Source: Epiperipatus broadwayi
Taxonomy: Eukaryota > Onychophora > Udeonychophora > Euonychophora > Peripatidae
DNA length: 64,000 nt
Assembly: GCA_028023455.1 (NCBI GenBank)
Contig: JAQFVV010012513.1
Span: forward strand, 1,996,001-2,060,000
Reading direction: 5' to 3'
The notes beneath the pieces are model-generated. The model was given only the letters and a program-made list of their open reading frames with translations. It was not told where the DNA came from and ran no database searches. The position numbers were made by a program, and so were the translations under genes. Positions 23,216-33,759 of the stretch are shown here, piece by piece (within the stretch, counting starts at the first letter, position 1; the number at the start of each line of letters is the position of its first letter).

Positions 23216-23487
23216 AATATTAATATATTAAAGCAATTATGGAATAGATAACCCAAAAGACCATATATAAATTTTACTACATAAAACAAATTTAATGAAT
23301 GAATGAAATTGACTACCATCTTGATGGATAATGTGTATTAACTAGTAAACAATATTTACATTGGCACATTTACAAAGGAATACTCATTTAAAACATATTC
23401 TAATGTCTATTTATATTAAGAAATTGTATGTTTCAAAACAAACAAAAATGACAGTTTTGCATAAATATTACAAGGATACCATCATTG

Positions 23488-24080
23488 TCAATCATTATCA
23501 ATCCAGAATGAAGATCTCTATGTTTGGTCCAGTTTTTATTTACAGCTTCTTTTCTCCACATCATAATATCAAACCTCTTTATTTTACCCATAAATCTCAT
23601 ATGCAGACTTTCTTTATGTCAATTACAATATCTTGTGACTTTTTAAAAACTACAACTGCCACCTATTAACGTCTTTTACAGAAATATTTACAATCATTCT
23701 CCATTTCAGTCCCTTAACCCTTTCAATAATATCAGTGGTATCCATTTATTCTCTCAACTATATGTTTTGTTTCATTCCCATTCTCTTCCTGTATTCCTAA
23801 CATACTTTTCTCTATATTCATAAAGTTGTATATGTACTGCTGTTCTGTTAAGCATCCAAGTTTCAGATTCATAGCAGTAAGCTAGTAAAACTTATATATT
23901 AATAATTTTCCTTTTCAAATACTTGGCATATTTCTTATTTATGATAAATTATTTTTAACCAATGGAATTCCACCCAAATTTAATTCCATTACATTGCCAT
24001 CTGTATTAATAATCTGATCAATACGTTACTTATCGTGGACATCTTCTAATTCATGATTATCAATCATTATTTTCTTCCAA
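23488..24080 (-). pseudogene. RTE-type LINE 3' part (old, about 590 bp)
   Basis: Antisense of the RTE C-terminal coding region. From right to left it includes a segment that translates roughly to YESETWMLNRTA (near 23880-23840), matching YGSVTWTLNRRA of the copy at 1-565, then the WIE.. end and a TGATAATGATTGACAATGATGG-like 3' tail at 23488-23510. Many stops. Confidence 0.65.
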
Positions 24081-24133
24081 AATATGAAATAATATTACAG
24101 TGCAATATTATAATTACTATATAATTATGGCTT

Positions 24134-24436
24134 TTAAACCTTAAAACATCACATGATCACAATCTTCCATGCTTGCTCATAACTGTTGTTAAAATAGGCA
24201 AAACTCTCTCCATACAGTAGTGCCACTCTAAGCAAGACATAGTAATCAATGGATGCCAGAAGGCTTGTGCATAAAAACCCTATCTAGTGCCTACTGACAA
24301 AGGCCATAAGCCACAAACTAGTTTGAGGATATTGGATGAGTAGGCACTAGATAGGGATTTTATGCACAAACCTTCTAGCATCCATTTATTACTCTGTCTT
24401 GCTTAGAGTGGCACTACTGTATGGAGAAAGTTTTGC
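24134..24436 (-). mobile_element. Family X foldback retroposon with 17-bp duplication
   Basis: CTATATAATTATGGCTT is exactly repeated at 24117-24133 and 24437-24453. The body is an almost complete hairpin: GGCAAAACTCTCTCCATAC (from 24198) is mirrored at 24413-24436, with the turn near 24297. The end towards 24134 keeps ACATCACATGATCACAAT. No coding capacity. Confidence 0.85.
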
Positions 24437-24730
24437 CTATATAATTATGGCTTATATATGTTATGATCATACTTTTTCAGTATTTCAATATTTTTGTAGT
24501 TAACTTCTTTTTTTCATTTAAAGTAAACTTTACTCATGACACAGAATATATACAAAAAATAGAAATAATTACAGTATATATTGCTACACAAAATAAATAT
24601 CAAATCATCGCAAACATTCAGGAAATTTTATCTATATCCTCTGTGAACAAATATATAAAAATCCACATATCAAAACAGCCAATTCAAGAAATTGTACCTC
24701 TTATTTAAATTTCACACTTTTTATTAAAAT

Positions 24731-24815
24731 ATAGGGGATTTGAAGTGAAATTCCCTATGTTTACAATTAGGCTCCAGGTATATGAAGAGTGCCTGTATTT
24801 CAAATATTTACATTT
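24731..24815 (+). repeat. Family Z tail fragment
   Basis: GGGGATTTGAAGTGAAATTCC, then CTATGTTTACAATTAGGCTCC and GAAGAGTGCCTG match the 3' tail of Z at 3318-3375. A small inversion at the left end makes GGGGATTT..AATTCCC. Confidence 0.5.
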
Positions 24816-25081
24816 TGTTAGAATAAGTTCATGTTTCAGTATTTCATATCATTTCAGCTTACAGTTCAAAGAAATACTTTTTCTAAACTCGCTGTTTGAG
24901 ATACGGATTTCAATATATTTATTCACAGAGGGCATATTTACAAATTTCTTAACATTTGAGGTGATTTGAGATGTTCAAGTTAGAAGCACAAAATGAAAAA
25001 TGAAATGAGAAGAAATAGAGTTAAACAGATAGATTGCTCACATAGTAACTATGCCACAAAGATATAAATTACATTAAAATG

Positions 25082-25394
25082 TAAACAATGAGGATTGTCA
25101 ATTCCTCAACAAGCCTTGTAATAAATACTTAGCCAGAGCCAGCATTTAAAATATCTGTCAGGGCATCCCCCCCCCCAAACTCTTGACCACGGGTTTGTGC
25201 TTTGGAGTCTTCAGAGAGGTGCCAGGGTAGGTTCAGACACTAGTTCTACCCTGGCACCTCTCTGAGGAGTCCAAAGCACAAAACCATGGTCAGAAGTTTG
25301 GGGGGGGGTTTCCTGTCAGAGATATCTTAAGTGCTGGCTCTGGCTAAGCATTTATCACAAGGCTTGTTGAGGAATTGGCAATCCTCATTGTTTA
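25082..25394. mobile_element. 313-bp foldback element with oligo-C and oligo-G arms
   Basis: TAAACAATGAGGATTGTCAA at the left is mirrored by TTGGCAATCCTCATTGTTTA at the right. Arms of about 148 bp meet at a 16-bp loop near 25230-25246. The arms hold CATCCCCCCCCCAAACT at 25165-25182 and AGTTTGGGGGGGGGTTT at 25297-25314, and CCAGGGTAG against CTACCCTGG next to the loop. Fits a MITE or foldback transposon; unlike X, I see no long flanking duplication. Confidence 0.8.
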
Positions 25395-26318
25395 TAACTT
25401 ACAAGCTTAAGATAATAGGGTCATGTGATCCATGACTCTAATTTGATATTAAAATGTGATTTATAAAAGAATAATTATATATAAATACTAATGATCATGA
25501 ATAAAATCTTTACTAAAATAGAATAAGCTTAGTATATTTTGAATTCTAATGTAATGGTTAATTAGCAGAAGGTAATTTCAAATCACCTACAGCAGAACAA
25601 ACATTTCGCTGACAAGAACTTATAGATGTACAGTGGAAAGACAATATTCATCAGGCTTTCAACTTCTAATTAATGGAATTTGAGCATTTTTTATCTTTGA
25701 TTAACTATGTAGGCAAATAACTAGATTCTCATGTGCCAACTGATATTAGCTGTTTATCTGGGTTTAGCATAAGCTTGCTGTTCAGAAAAATCTCTAAGAC
25801 TAATTAAAACCTAAAATGTTCCAATTTACATTTTAATTATAGAAGACTAATGCATATTCTAAAAAGTTTTGCAGAGAAGAAAATTGCTCAATAAATAATT
25901 TTAATGTTTTAAGAATAAATTTTAACTTCCTTACCCAATTCTGATATCTAGTGTACATTTGATTATTCAGTAGATGGTAAATGGCAGTGCTAATATCCAG
26001 TAATGTTCTATTCATATCCACAGACCAGTTTCTTCTACTTAGCTCTCATCAGTAAAATGTATCTGAGGTGATCTGATTCATTTGGATTTTTTGGCAAAAG
26101 GAACATTTCCTCCAGCATCCAGAATTTATTCATTAATTGTACTATCAAACTACCAACTTAAATTTAAAGAAAAAAATGCTTTAATGTTTTGAATTCATGC
26201 CTTTTCTTGCTTAGAATTTAGAGCCAGGTTAATCTACCAAATCAGGTGTCCTGAGTGTATTTAATAATTGTGGAACCACTGGTCGTTAATGAAAACTGAC
26301 GTAAAAGTAACAAAGCAT
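25395..26318. other. A+T-rich sequence, nothing recognised
   Basis: No gene or shared repeat recognised. A CTGATGAG on the minus strand near 26046 was examined and dismissed as a ribozyme. Confidence 0.45.
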
Positions 26319-26480
26319 TACATTACTCCAGCTTACATAATACTTTTCAACAGCAAATTTAACTTTAGTTCTGATACTTATTTTATGCTTGAGTAAATAA
26401 TCTATTAATTACTTAAATTCACCCTAGGTGGCAGAACTGGAGTAACAAAAATTTATATTGAAAAGTATGGTGTAAGCTGA
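26319..26480. repeat. Imperfect inverted repeat
   Basis: TTACTCCAGCTTACATAATAC (left) against TATGGTGTAAGCTG and AACTGGAGTAAC (right), with TTTTCAA/TTGAAAA and AAATTT pairs between. The pairing order is rearranged, so this is an old or shuffled foldback. Confidence 0.5.
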
Positions 26481-26938
26481 TATCATGTGATATATTATTG
26501 GTTTTATGTTTATATTTTACAACTTTAGTTAACATTTTCAGGACATAAACTTAACCATTAAATTATTAAAACTAGTTATTTATACAGTGAGAAACATAAC
26601 AGATGACAGATATAATAAAATTAACCTTAGACTGAGAGCTTTTTGAAAAAATAATGTTTCATCTAGCACATGAAAATATGGGTTGGACAGTAGAACAGCA
26701 TACTGCTAAAAATTGTTTGCCCAGATACACTAAATGGTATGATAAAAGCCTGAACACTAATGGAATGAAATAGTAATTAATCATCACAAGTTAATTGTTA
26801 TGTATAGTGAAGATAAATCAAATTAATGTTTAAGTGTTTATTACACTATAATAACATACAGATGTGAAAGATAATTGTCTACAATGCTTACATAGATCTG
26901 ACAGATAACAACAATAACATAATCATTCTTCTAATCTG

Positions 26939-27180
26939 TGCACTATTGATTAAGCTTCCAAACAGTTTTAATCAGAGATAAAGGGCCAAGAGACAACCCA
27001 TTTTTTCTAAAGAACGAAAAGAATGGAGCACTGAGAAAATTGTTAATTCATCCATTAAATGCACCATTCCTTATGCTTCTAAGCAGCTTTAGCCAGGGGT
27101 AAAGGGCCAAGAGACACCCCATTTCTTTCTGAAGAATGAAAAGAATAGAACACTGAAGAAATTATGTTAATTCACCCATT
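26939..27180 (+). repeat. Tandem duplication, two 121-bp units
   Basis: AAGGGCCAAGAGACA occurs at 26981 and 27102. Flanking text (AAGCTTCCAAACAGTTTTAA / ATGCTTCTAAGCAGCTTTAG; GAATGGAGCACTGA / GAATAGAACACTGA) also repeats. Confidence 0.85.
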
Positions 27181-27929
27181 ATTTCTGTTGGTTGGTTTGT
27201 TTATTTATATTATCCAATGATAGTTATTTCCTGTTCGCTGAATTCAAATCGCAGCAAAACATAAAGGGTTTGATCTTTCTAAATACTTTTGACAATAAAA
27301 CCTTTACAAAGTTTAATATATTGTCAAATGATAGTTATTAAAGATTCTGATAAAAGAATATCCATCCAAAAATGAAGAGGTCATGATCACATTTTGGAAA
27401 AGATTACTAACTTGTATTTTATGATAATCTTCCAATCATATTTTAGATTTCACCTCTTACTTCACTTAACCGGGACTACTTTTATGGATTACTATAAAAA
27501 TACTTCTTTTTTCATTTCATGCTGTATTTGTGTTCTGATTTTATTTACATCATTTTCCTAGCACTGTTATAAATCACATGACTAAATATCTTATACATAG
27601 TCACCATGAGGATTATAATATTGCTACAACAAGTAGCATGCTAAAAACAATGTAGATAACATGTAAGATAACTTAGGAGACATAAAGAGTGTTCATAACA
27701 CATATTTTCATAAACGCACATAATTTATGTGTTTTGAGGTAGTGGTTGAGAGTTCAACATGAGAGCTGAAAGTATTTTGAGCTGATGTCAATTTTTTATC
27801 TTTTAAAAGTCAGATAATCACTGTGATTTGAAAACTAAATTTGATAATTTTGTTAGAACATAAGTTTTATTTAGTTGAATTCCAAAGATTTGGATAAACA
27901 CATTAGTGTCAATATATATATATTAATAC
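27181..27929. other. A+T-rich sequence, nothing recognised
   Basis: No gene or shared repeat recognised. Confidence 0.45.
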
Positions 27930-28014
27930 ATCAAATGTGTTGTACCAGGAAGCGAACCCGGGCTAGCTGCTTGGGAAGGCAGCTATGCTAACCACTAGGC
28001 CACCAACACAGTGT
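27930..28014 (-). mobile_element. tRNA-Gly-derived SINE, best-preserved tRNA part
   Basis: The minus strand gives CTGTGTTGGTGGCCTAGTGG (A box), GGTTAGCATAGCTGCC.., the anticodon arm GCTGCCTTCCCAAGCAGC (one extra C in the loop), and CCCGGGTTCGCTTCC (B box). It ends in ATTTGATGTATTAATATATA, an A+T-rich tail. It resembles a glycine TCC tRNA, but the T-arm mismatch, the enlarged loop and the tail argue against a working tRNA. Confidence 0.8.
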
Positions 28015-28099
28015 AAATTTTAATCAATATAGCAAACACTACCTTAATGTTTAATTTTTAAAACATTTATGCAGATACTCTACTAATGATCCAAACATT

Positions 28100-28320
28100 A
28101 TCACTTCATAAAGTTCTGTTATCACAATAAAATTGTAAAGTAAATTGTTACATTTTGATTTGCATATGTCAAACTTATTCCATTCACAACACTGACAGAA
28201 TCCATTATAGTTAAATACAGTAGTGATTATCACTAATCCTTTACTAAGCTAGAGATTATCTCTAGCCCAGATATAAACTTTAAACCTCAGTTAAAGATTA
28301 ATATATCTGATTTTTTAATT
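28100..28320 (+). repeat. Family W interspersed repeat
   Basis: Shares GAGATTATCTCTAGCCCAGA, TATAAACTTTAAACCTCAGT and TTAATATATCTGATTTTTTA with 62465-62650, and looser similarity with 31075-31245 and 36555-36690. No coding capacity; origin unknown. Confidence 0.6.
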
Positions 28321-28639
28321 AAATACACACACACACGCATGGAATTATTCTTATTTCTTTTTCCCATGTGTAATATAATTTATAACTGTATTAAATAACC
28401 TTCATATCAGCACATATTCTTTTAAAATAATATAAATAAGGATACAATAAAAGACAAATGTGTAGGGGAGATCAGATTATTTAATACGGTTTATAAAAAA
28501 TTATAGTGCGTCGATTTATTGCTTTAATTACACCTACATAAAAATTTTGTGCTAATATAAATATAGAGATAATCTGTATTTTAAAGAATTATATTATTAA
28601 TAATAAAATAAAGAATATAATTTATAAAAAATATTTAAT

Positions 28640-28837
28640 AAGCAAATATTTTATCTAGCGCCGTTTTTGCAATTATATTTCATTCCAATATCAGCCTTTC
28701 AAGCTAATTGAGCATGCGCCTTTGAGAGTGTTAAATAAATGAATACTCTTTTCTTCAATCCAAGATATAGCATTTATGCAGGAATAAAAAGAATCCCTCT
28801 TATTTCTACGACTCAAATTCTTTTATATGAGCAAATA
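28640..28837 (-). repeat. Inverted partial satellite monomer at array edge
   Basis: The reverse complement of part of the 336-bp monomer, from GGCGCTAGATAAAATATTTG back through the GCATGCTCAATTAGCTTGAA block to TATAAAAGAATTTGAGTCGT. It joins the direct array head-to-head at about 28838. Confidence 0.85.
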
Positions 28838-28840
28838 ACG

Positions 28841-30784
28841 TCTAGTAAATTCTAAGTAATTACCCCGGCGTCATTCAGTCAAAAAACATCGTAAATAGTA
28901 ATTTAAAGTGAGAATCTACTCACGCTCTCTTCAGAAGTTCTTCAGATTTGCTCATATAAAAGAATTTGAGTCATATGAATAAGAGGGATTCTTTTTATTC
29001 CTGCATAAATGCTATATCTTGGACTGAAGAAGAGAGTATTAATTTATTTAACACTCTCAAAGGTGCATGCTCAATTAGCTTGAAAGGCTGATATTGGAAT
29101 AAAATATAATTGCAAGCATGGCACTAGATAAAATATTTTCTTATTTACTCATAATTAAGTTTCAGTAAGAATGACATCTAGTAAATTCTAAGTAATTACA
29201 CTGGCGTCATTCAGTCAAAGAACATCATAAATAGTAATTTAAAGTGAGAATCTACTCATGCTCTCTTCAGAAGTTCTTCAGATTTGCTCATATAAAAGAA
29301 TTTGAGTCGTAGGAATAAGAGGGATTCTTTTTATTCCTGCATAAATGCTATATCTTGGATTGAAGAAGAGAGTATTCATTTATTTAACACTCTCAAAGGC
29401 GCATGCTCAATTAGCTTGAAAGGCTGATATTGAAATGAAATATAATTGCAAGCACGGCGCTAGATAAAATATTTGCTTATTTACTCATAATTAAGTTTCA
29501 GTAAGAATGACGTCTAGTAAATTCTAAGTAATTACACCGGCGTCATTCAGTCAAAAAACATCGTAAATAGTAATTTAAAGTGAGAATCTACTCATGCTCT
29601 CTTCAGAAGTTCTTCAGATTTGCTCATATAAAAGAATTTGAGTCATAGGAATAAGAGGGATTCTTTTTATTCCTGCATAAATGCTATATCTTGGATTGAA
29701 GAAGAGAGTATTCATTTATTTAACACTCTCAAAGGCGCATGCTCAATTAGCTTGAAAGGCTGATATTGGAATGAAATATAATTGCAAGCACAGTGCTAGA
29801 TAAAATATTTGCTTATTTATTCATAATTAAGTTTCAGTAAGAATGACATCTAGTAAATTCTAAGTAATTACACCGGCGTCATTCAGTCAAAGAACATCAT
29901 AAATAGTAATTTAAAGTGAGAATCTACTCACGCTCTCTTCAGAAGTTCTTCAGATTTGCTCATATAAAAGAATTTGAGTCGTAGGAATAAGAGGGATTCT
30001 TTTTATTCCTGCATAAATGCTATATCTTGGATTGAAGAAGAGAGTATTCATTTATTTAACACTCTCAAAGGTGCATGCTCAATTAGCTTGAAAGGCTGAT
30101 ATTGGAATGAAATATAATTGCAAGCATGGCACTAGATAAAATATTTGCTTATTTACTCATAATTAAGTTTCAGTAAGAATGACGTCTAGTAAATTCTAAG
30201 TAATTACACCGGCGTCATTCAGTCAAAAAACATCGTAAATAGTAATTTAAAGTGAGAATCTACTCACGCTCTCTTCAGAAGTTCTTCAGATTTGCTCATA
30301 TAAAAGAATTTGAGTCGTAGGAATAAGAGGGATTCTTTTTATTCCTGCATAAATGCTATATCTTGGATTGAAGAAGAGAGTATTCATTTATTTAACACTC
30401 TCAAAGGCGCATGCTCAATTAGCTTGAAAGGCTGATATTGGAATGAAATATAATTGCAAGCACGGTGCTAGATAAAATATTTGCTTATTTATTCATAATT
30501 AAGTTTCAGTAAGAATGACGTCTAGTAAATTCTAAGTAATTACACCGGCGTCATTCAGTCAAAAAACATCGTAAATAGTAATTTAAAGTGAGAATCTACT
30601 CACGCTCTCTTCAGAAGTTCTTCAGATTTGCTCATATAAAAGAATTTGAGTCGTAGGAATAAGAGGGATTCTTTTTATTCCTGCATAAATGCTATATCTT
30701 GGATTGAAGAAGAGAGTATTCATTTATTTAACACTCTCAAAGGTGCGTGCTCAATTAGCTTGAAAGGCTGATATTGGAATGAAA
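28841..30784 (+). repeat. 336-bp satellite array, 5.8 monomers
   Basis: TCTAGTAAATTCTAAGTAAT starts monomers at 28841, 29177, 29513, 29849, 30185 and 30521, every interval exactly 336. The last monomer stops at about 30784 after GCTGATATTGGAATGAAA. Monomers are near-identical. The differences I can see are mostly C/T or G/A at CpG positions, for example GACGTC/GACATC, CACGCTC/CATGCTC, GCACGGCGC/GCATGGCAC and GTCGTAGG/GTCATAGG. No open frame spans a monomer. Confidence 0.95.
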
Positions 30785-31074
30785 AAAGATTTAAATACAT
30801 ATCCAAAAGTTTTATTAATAATAGTAAAATTAATGTTTAATTTGAAGGCGAGCTTTGAATTCAGAAGCAAAAAAAAAAAAAAGGATTTATTGTTAAAATC
30901 CAAAAAATTCACAAATCCAAACGCAGACATTTTGGATTAATGATATCCTATGTGTATTATATATAAAGTTTCATTTTTAAACTTTTAATTAATATTTAAT
31001 TTGAATATTTTTAGGTCTCAACAAATTAAATTATTTAATCCTTTATACTATTATTTTTTTGATATCTTGAAATT
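30785..31074. other. A+T-rich spacer with A tract
   Basis: Nothing recognised; an A tract lies at 30870-30882. Confidence 0.4.
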
Positions 31075-31245
31075 ATTATATTTTGCCTCGAAGTGTCACA
31101 TTTACTCCAACAACAACATTGACACAATCCTCACTAAATAAACACATTAACAATTATCACTAATTATTTATTACTCTAAAGATTATTTGTAGCCCAGATA
31201 TCATACTTTAAACCTTTAATTAAAATTTAACTTGAAATGAATATC
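31075..31245 (+). repeat. Family W interspersed repeat, diverged
   Basis: ACTCTAAAGATTATTTGTAG, CCCAGATATCATACTTTAAA and AATTATCACTAATTATTTA align with the W copies at 28.2 and 62.5 kb. Confidence 0.5.
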
Positions 31246-31589
31246 TTTATTTGATAATAGATCACGCTATTGTAATATATATATAAGAATCAGCTGTATT
31301 ATTAATTATATAAAGAAAAAGAAAAAAAGAGTAATAGATTTTATTTGATTACTGTTAAATAACTAAATTGTCTGCTCTCAAGTTTAACTATAAAAGAACA
31401 CGTTCCATCCCTTTAGTTTCATTTTTATATCTATTCCCCAAAGATACTTTTACAGAATCAAGTTTTTAAAAAAGCAATTAGACTTTCGATTTGTAATTTT
31501 TTTTTTCGGAATGTAATTTCAGATGCTAGGGTTTGTAACTCTAAAATTAATTTTATAAAATTTTAATTCTTAAATACATATTAATATTT

Positions 31590-31780
31590 ACTGCAAAGTA
31601 TATGTGTGGACATAGTAATCTGGACCAACAGATGATAACTGGTTTAGCATGAAATACGTATATTGGTGATTATTTATCTTTTCGACATATATGTGTTCAA
31701 GTGTATCAGTGTTATAATATAGAGTGAGAGTGGTGGGTCGTGTGGAAGTCTGTGATCATATACTCTATATATCGCAAAGT
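31590..31780 (+). repeat. Family Z repeat with mutated hammerhead
   Basis: The ribozyme region spans 31616-31672. Stem I is better than in the 35-kb copy (TAATC/GATTA and ACCAA/TTGGT pair without mismatch). The core however has CAGATGA in place of CTGATGA at 31629-31635, and stem II no longer pairs (TAAC against GCAT). GAAATACG is kept at 31651-31658. Downstream, TGATTATTTATCTTTTCGAC and GTGTATCAGTGTTATAATAT agree with other Z copies. Catalysis is not expected. Confidence 0.7.
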
Positions 31781-32025
31781 ATAGCGAATGCTATATATAT
31801 ATATGTAAGGGAGTTTTCATTTATTTTAAGTATTAATTACCGACATTCTGTAAATTATATTAACGGATCATCATGCCGTGAATAATACCTGCCATCAAAT
31901 GATGAAATGTTATATTTATCACAGTGCCCCACTATCTAAAATCTGATAAATTTCACCCAAAACAAATGATATTTAAACGTCAGTATTGTCGTTTCTACTA
32001 TGTCTGTACATTCTACTATGTTATT

Positions 32026-32690
32026 GTTATATCTCAACTTACTTTCAACTAATGGACGACTCCAGATACCATTTTACCTTGATCGGACTGAGCATTCATC
32101 ACTGCAGAGTTGTTATATCTCAACTTATCTTTAGCTAATCTGACTCGTCCATATTTTTTGTCTTATCTTGATTGGTCTGAGCATTACTCACAACAGCCAA
32201 TAGGTATAAAAATAAATTTCATAGCACCAATAAAAGAAGCGGCCAATGGATAATGATACTCTAGGAATCTAATTGCTCTCATTATGGAGTATCTCATTAT
32301 AAATAGTCAATCCAGTTAGAGATGAAGTCAACAACGACAATGACAGCCCTGAATGGCAGTAAAAATGGTGTCTCCTATTTGGCTAAAGCAGTGATGCAGT
32401 GCTTGCTTGAACTGAAAGCTGCTAGAACCTAAATCAGATATGACACAAGCCGTCATAGAGCAGCTGCTTGGATCACCATACTTACACACAAGCATACTGT
32501 TACACTACAGCTGGGAGTGATAGGTAAACACAGAAGGGTACTTGAACTTCATTACATTAATACTTGCATGATGACTAGATGCTACACATTGCCAATGATA
32601 TCAGTCAGAATTTTAAGATTTGTATATATTATAAATATATATTTGTATATTAGTTTTAATTAATAAATATTTAATCATATTTTTTTTAGT
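32026..32690 (+). repeat. Family U repeat, copy 2, with internal duplication at its start
   Basis: GTTATATCTCAACTTACTTT at about 32025 and GTTATATCTCAACTTATCTT at about 32111 begin two tandem versions of the opening segment. The rest (GAATGGCAGTAAAAATGGTG, AGCTGCTTGGATCACCATAC, GAGTGATAGGTAAACACAG, then A+T-rich AATTAATAAATATTTAATC) matches the U copies at 9755 and 41697. No protein is encoded. Confidence 0.55.
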
Positions 32691-33103
32691 CCATGTTTAG
32701 TATAATCATGCATAAACTCAATAGATATATTCACTCCATATACCTCTGTCCTTTCCTATTTGAATCCACTAATGTTTTAGCATTTTCTTGTAATCAATAT
32801 TACAATATCCATTTCTTTTATCCTATACATATTCCACCTTATTTTCTATTTCAAAGAGTTTACACACTTCACCTTAAAACTATTTGCATAAATTTAATTA
32901 ATTCAGGTTCTGGTTTTATAATTTCCATTGGTTCCAGTTATCTATATTTAATTCCAATGTTTGGTTAAGTGGTGATATATTTATAAATCAATTATATTCA
33001 TAGTAAATTATTTATTCTAAATCAGACAAAATTACATAATCTAAGGTGAAAAGGCCTAGTCTAATTACATATAACTACAGAATCTTTAGTGAAAAAAATC
33101 TAG

Positions 33104-33141
<38 letters not shown>

Positions 33142-33644
33142 GAAAACATTTGTTAGTATTTAACAATTTATTTCAAATGAAGATCGCATAAGCAAATATC
33201 TATATTTGGTAAATTGTTAAATTGTGGTTGTGTATATGTATTTATATCCTGAGAAGCGAGAATCATTTGTTTTATTAATTTTATGTATATTGGGTTATGC
33301 TAATTTAAACCAATGTTCGAGATTTTAATCAAAGATATTTTTTAATGGTGCAGCTCCAGAAGCGTAAAGTTTAGAGAATTTGTTTGCTTTTATCATTGCA
33401 TAACTAGTGCCACTGGAGCTGCTGTCTGCTACAGCATCCGTAGTTATTTGAGTATATGTTTATTTATTCTGGTTTCTCTTTAGAGAATACCTTTTTTATT
33501 GTTTCTGTTTAGGCTGACAATAATAAATTCTTCTTCTGTCTTGTAATTACCACTGACAAATTAGCACATGAATATTTATTGTAAAAAATATAACAAGATA
33601 ATAAAAGAAATATTATTTTAAATATTTATCATGAGCTGTGTTAG
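32691..33644. other. A+T-rich sequence, nothing recognised
   Basis: A (TA)n tract lies at 33108-33135. GTGCAGCTCCAG at 33350 and CTGGAGCTGC at 33413 form a small inverted pair. No gene seen. Confidence 0.4.
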
Positions 33645-33648
33645 TGTG

Positions 33649-33687
<39 letters not shown>

Positions 33688-33698
33688 AGAAAATGTAT

Positions 33699-33734
<36 letters not shown>

Positions 33735-33755
33735 ATACATTTTCTTAAATGCCAT
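33645..33755. repeat. (TA)n-based inverted repeat
   Basis: (TA)n at 33652-33682, then TTTAAGAAAATGTATGTTTA, a second TA tract at 33703-33731 and TAAACATACATTTTCTTAAA. The unique 20-mer is mirrored across the second tract. Confidence 0.85.
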
Positions 33756-33759
33756 TATA

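Noticed and set aside
26020-26056. Minus-strand CTGATGAG followed by GAAAC as a hammerhead
   Set aside because: The bases between (GAGCTAAGTAGAA) cannot form stem II and no stem I pairing is present.
27930-28014. Functional tRNA-Gly gene
   Set aside because: The anticodon loop has an extra base, the 3' part does not pair with the 5' acceptor side as in a tRNA gene, and it has the retroposon tail shared with other copies.
28841-30784. CRISPR-like or gene-family array
   Set aside because: Repeat units are 336 bp with no short repeat and unique spacer alternation, and no open frame is conserved; it is a satellite.
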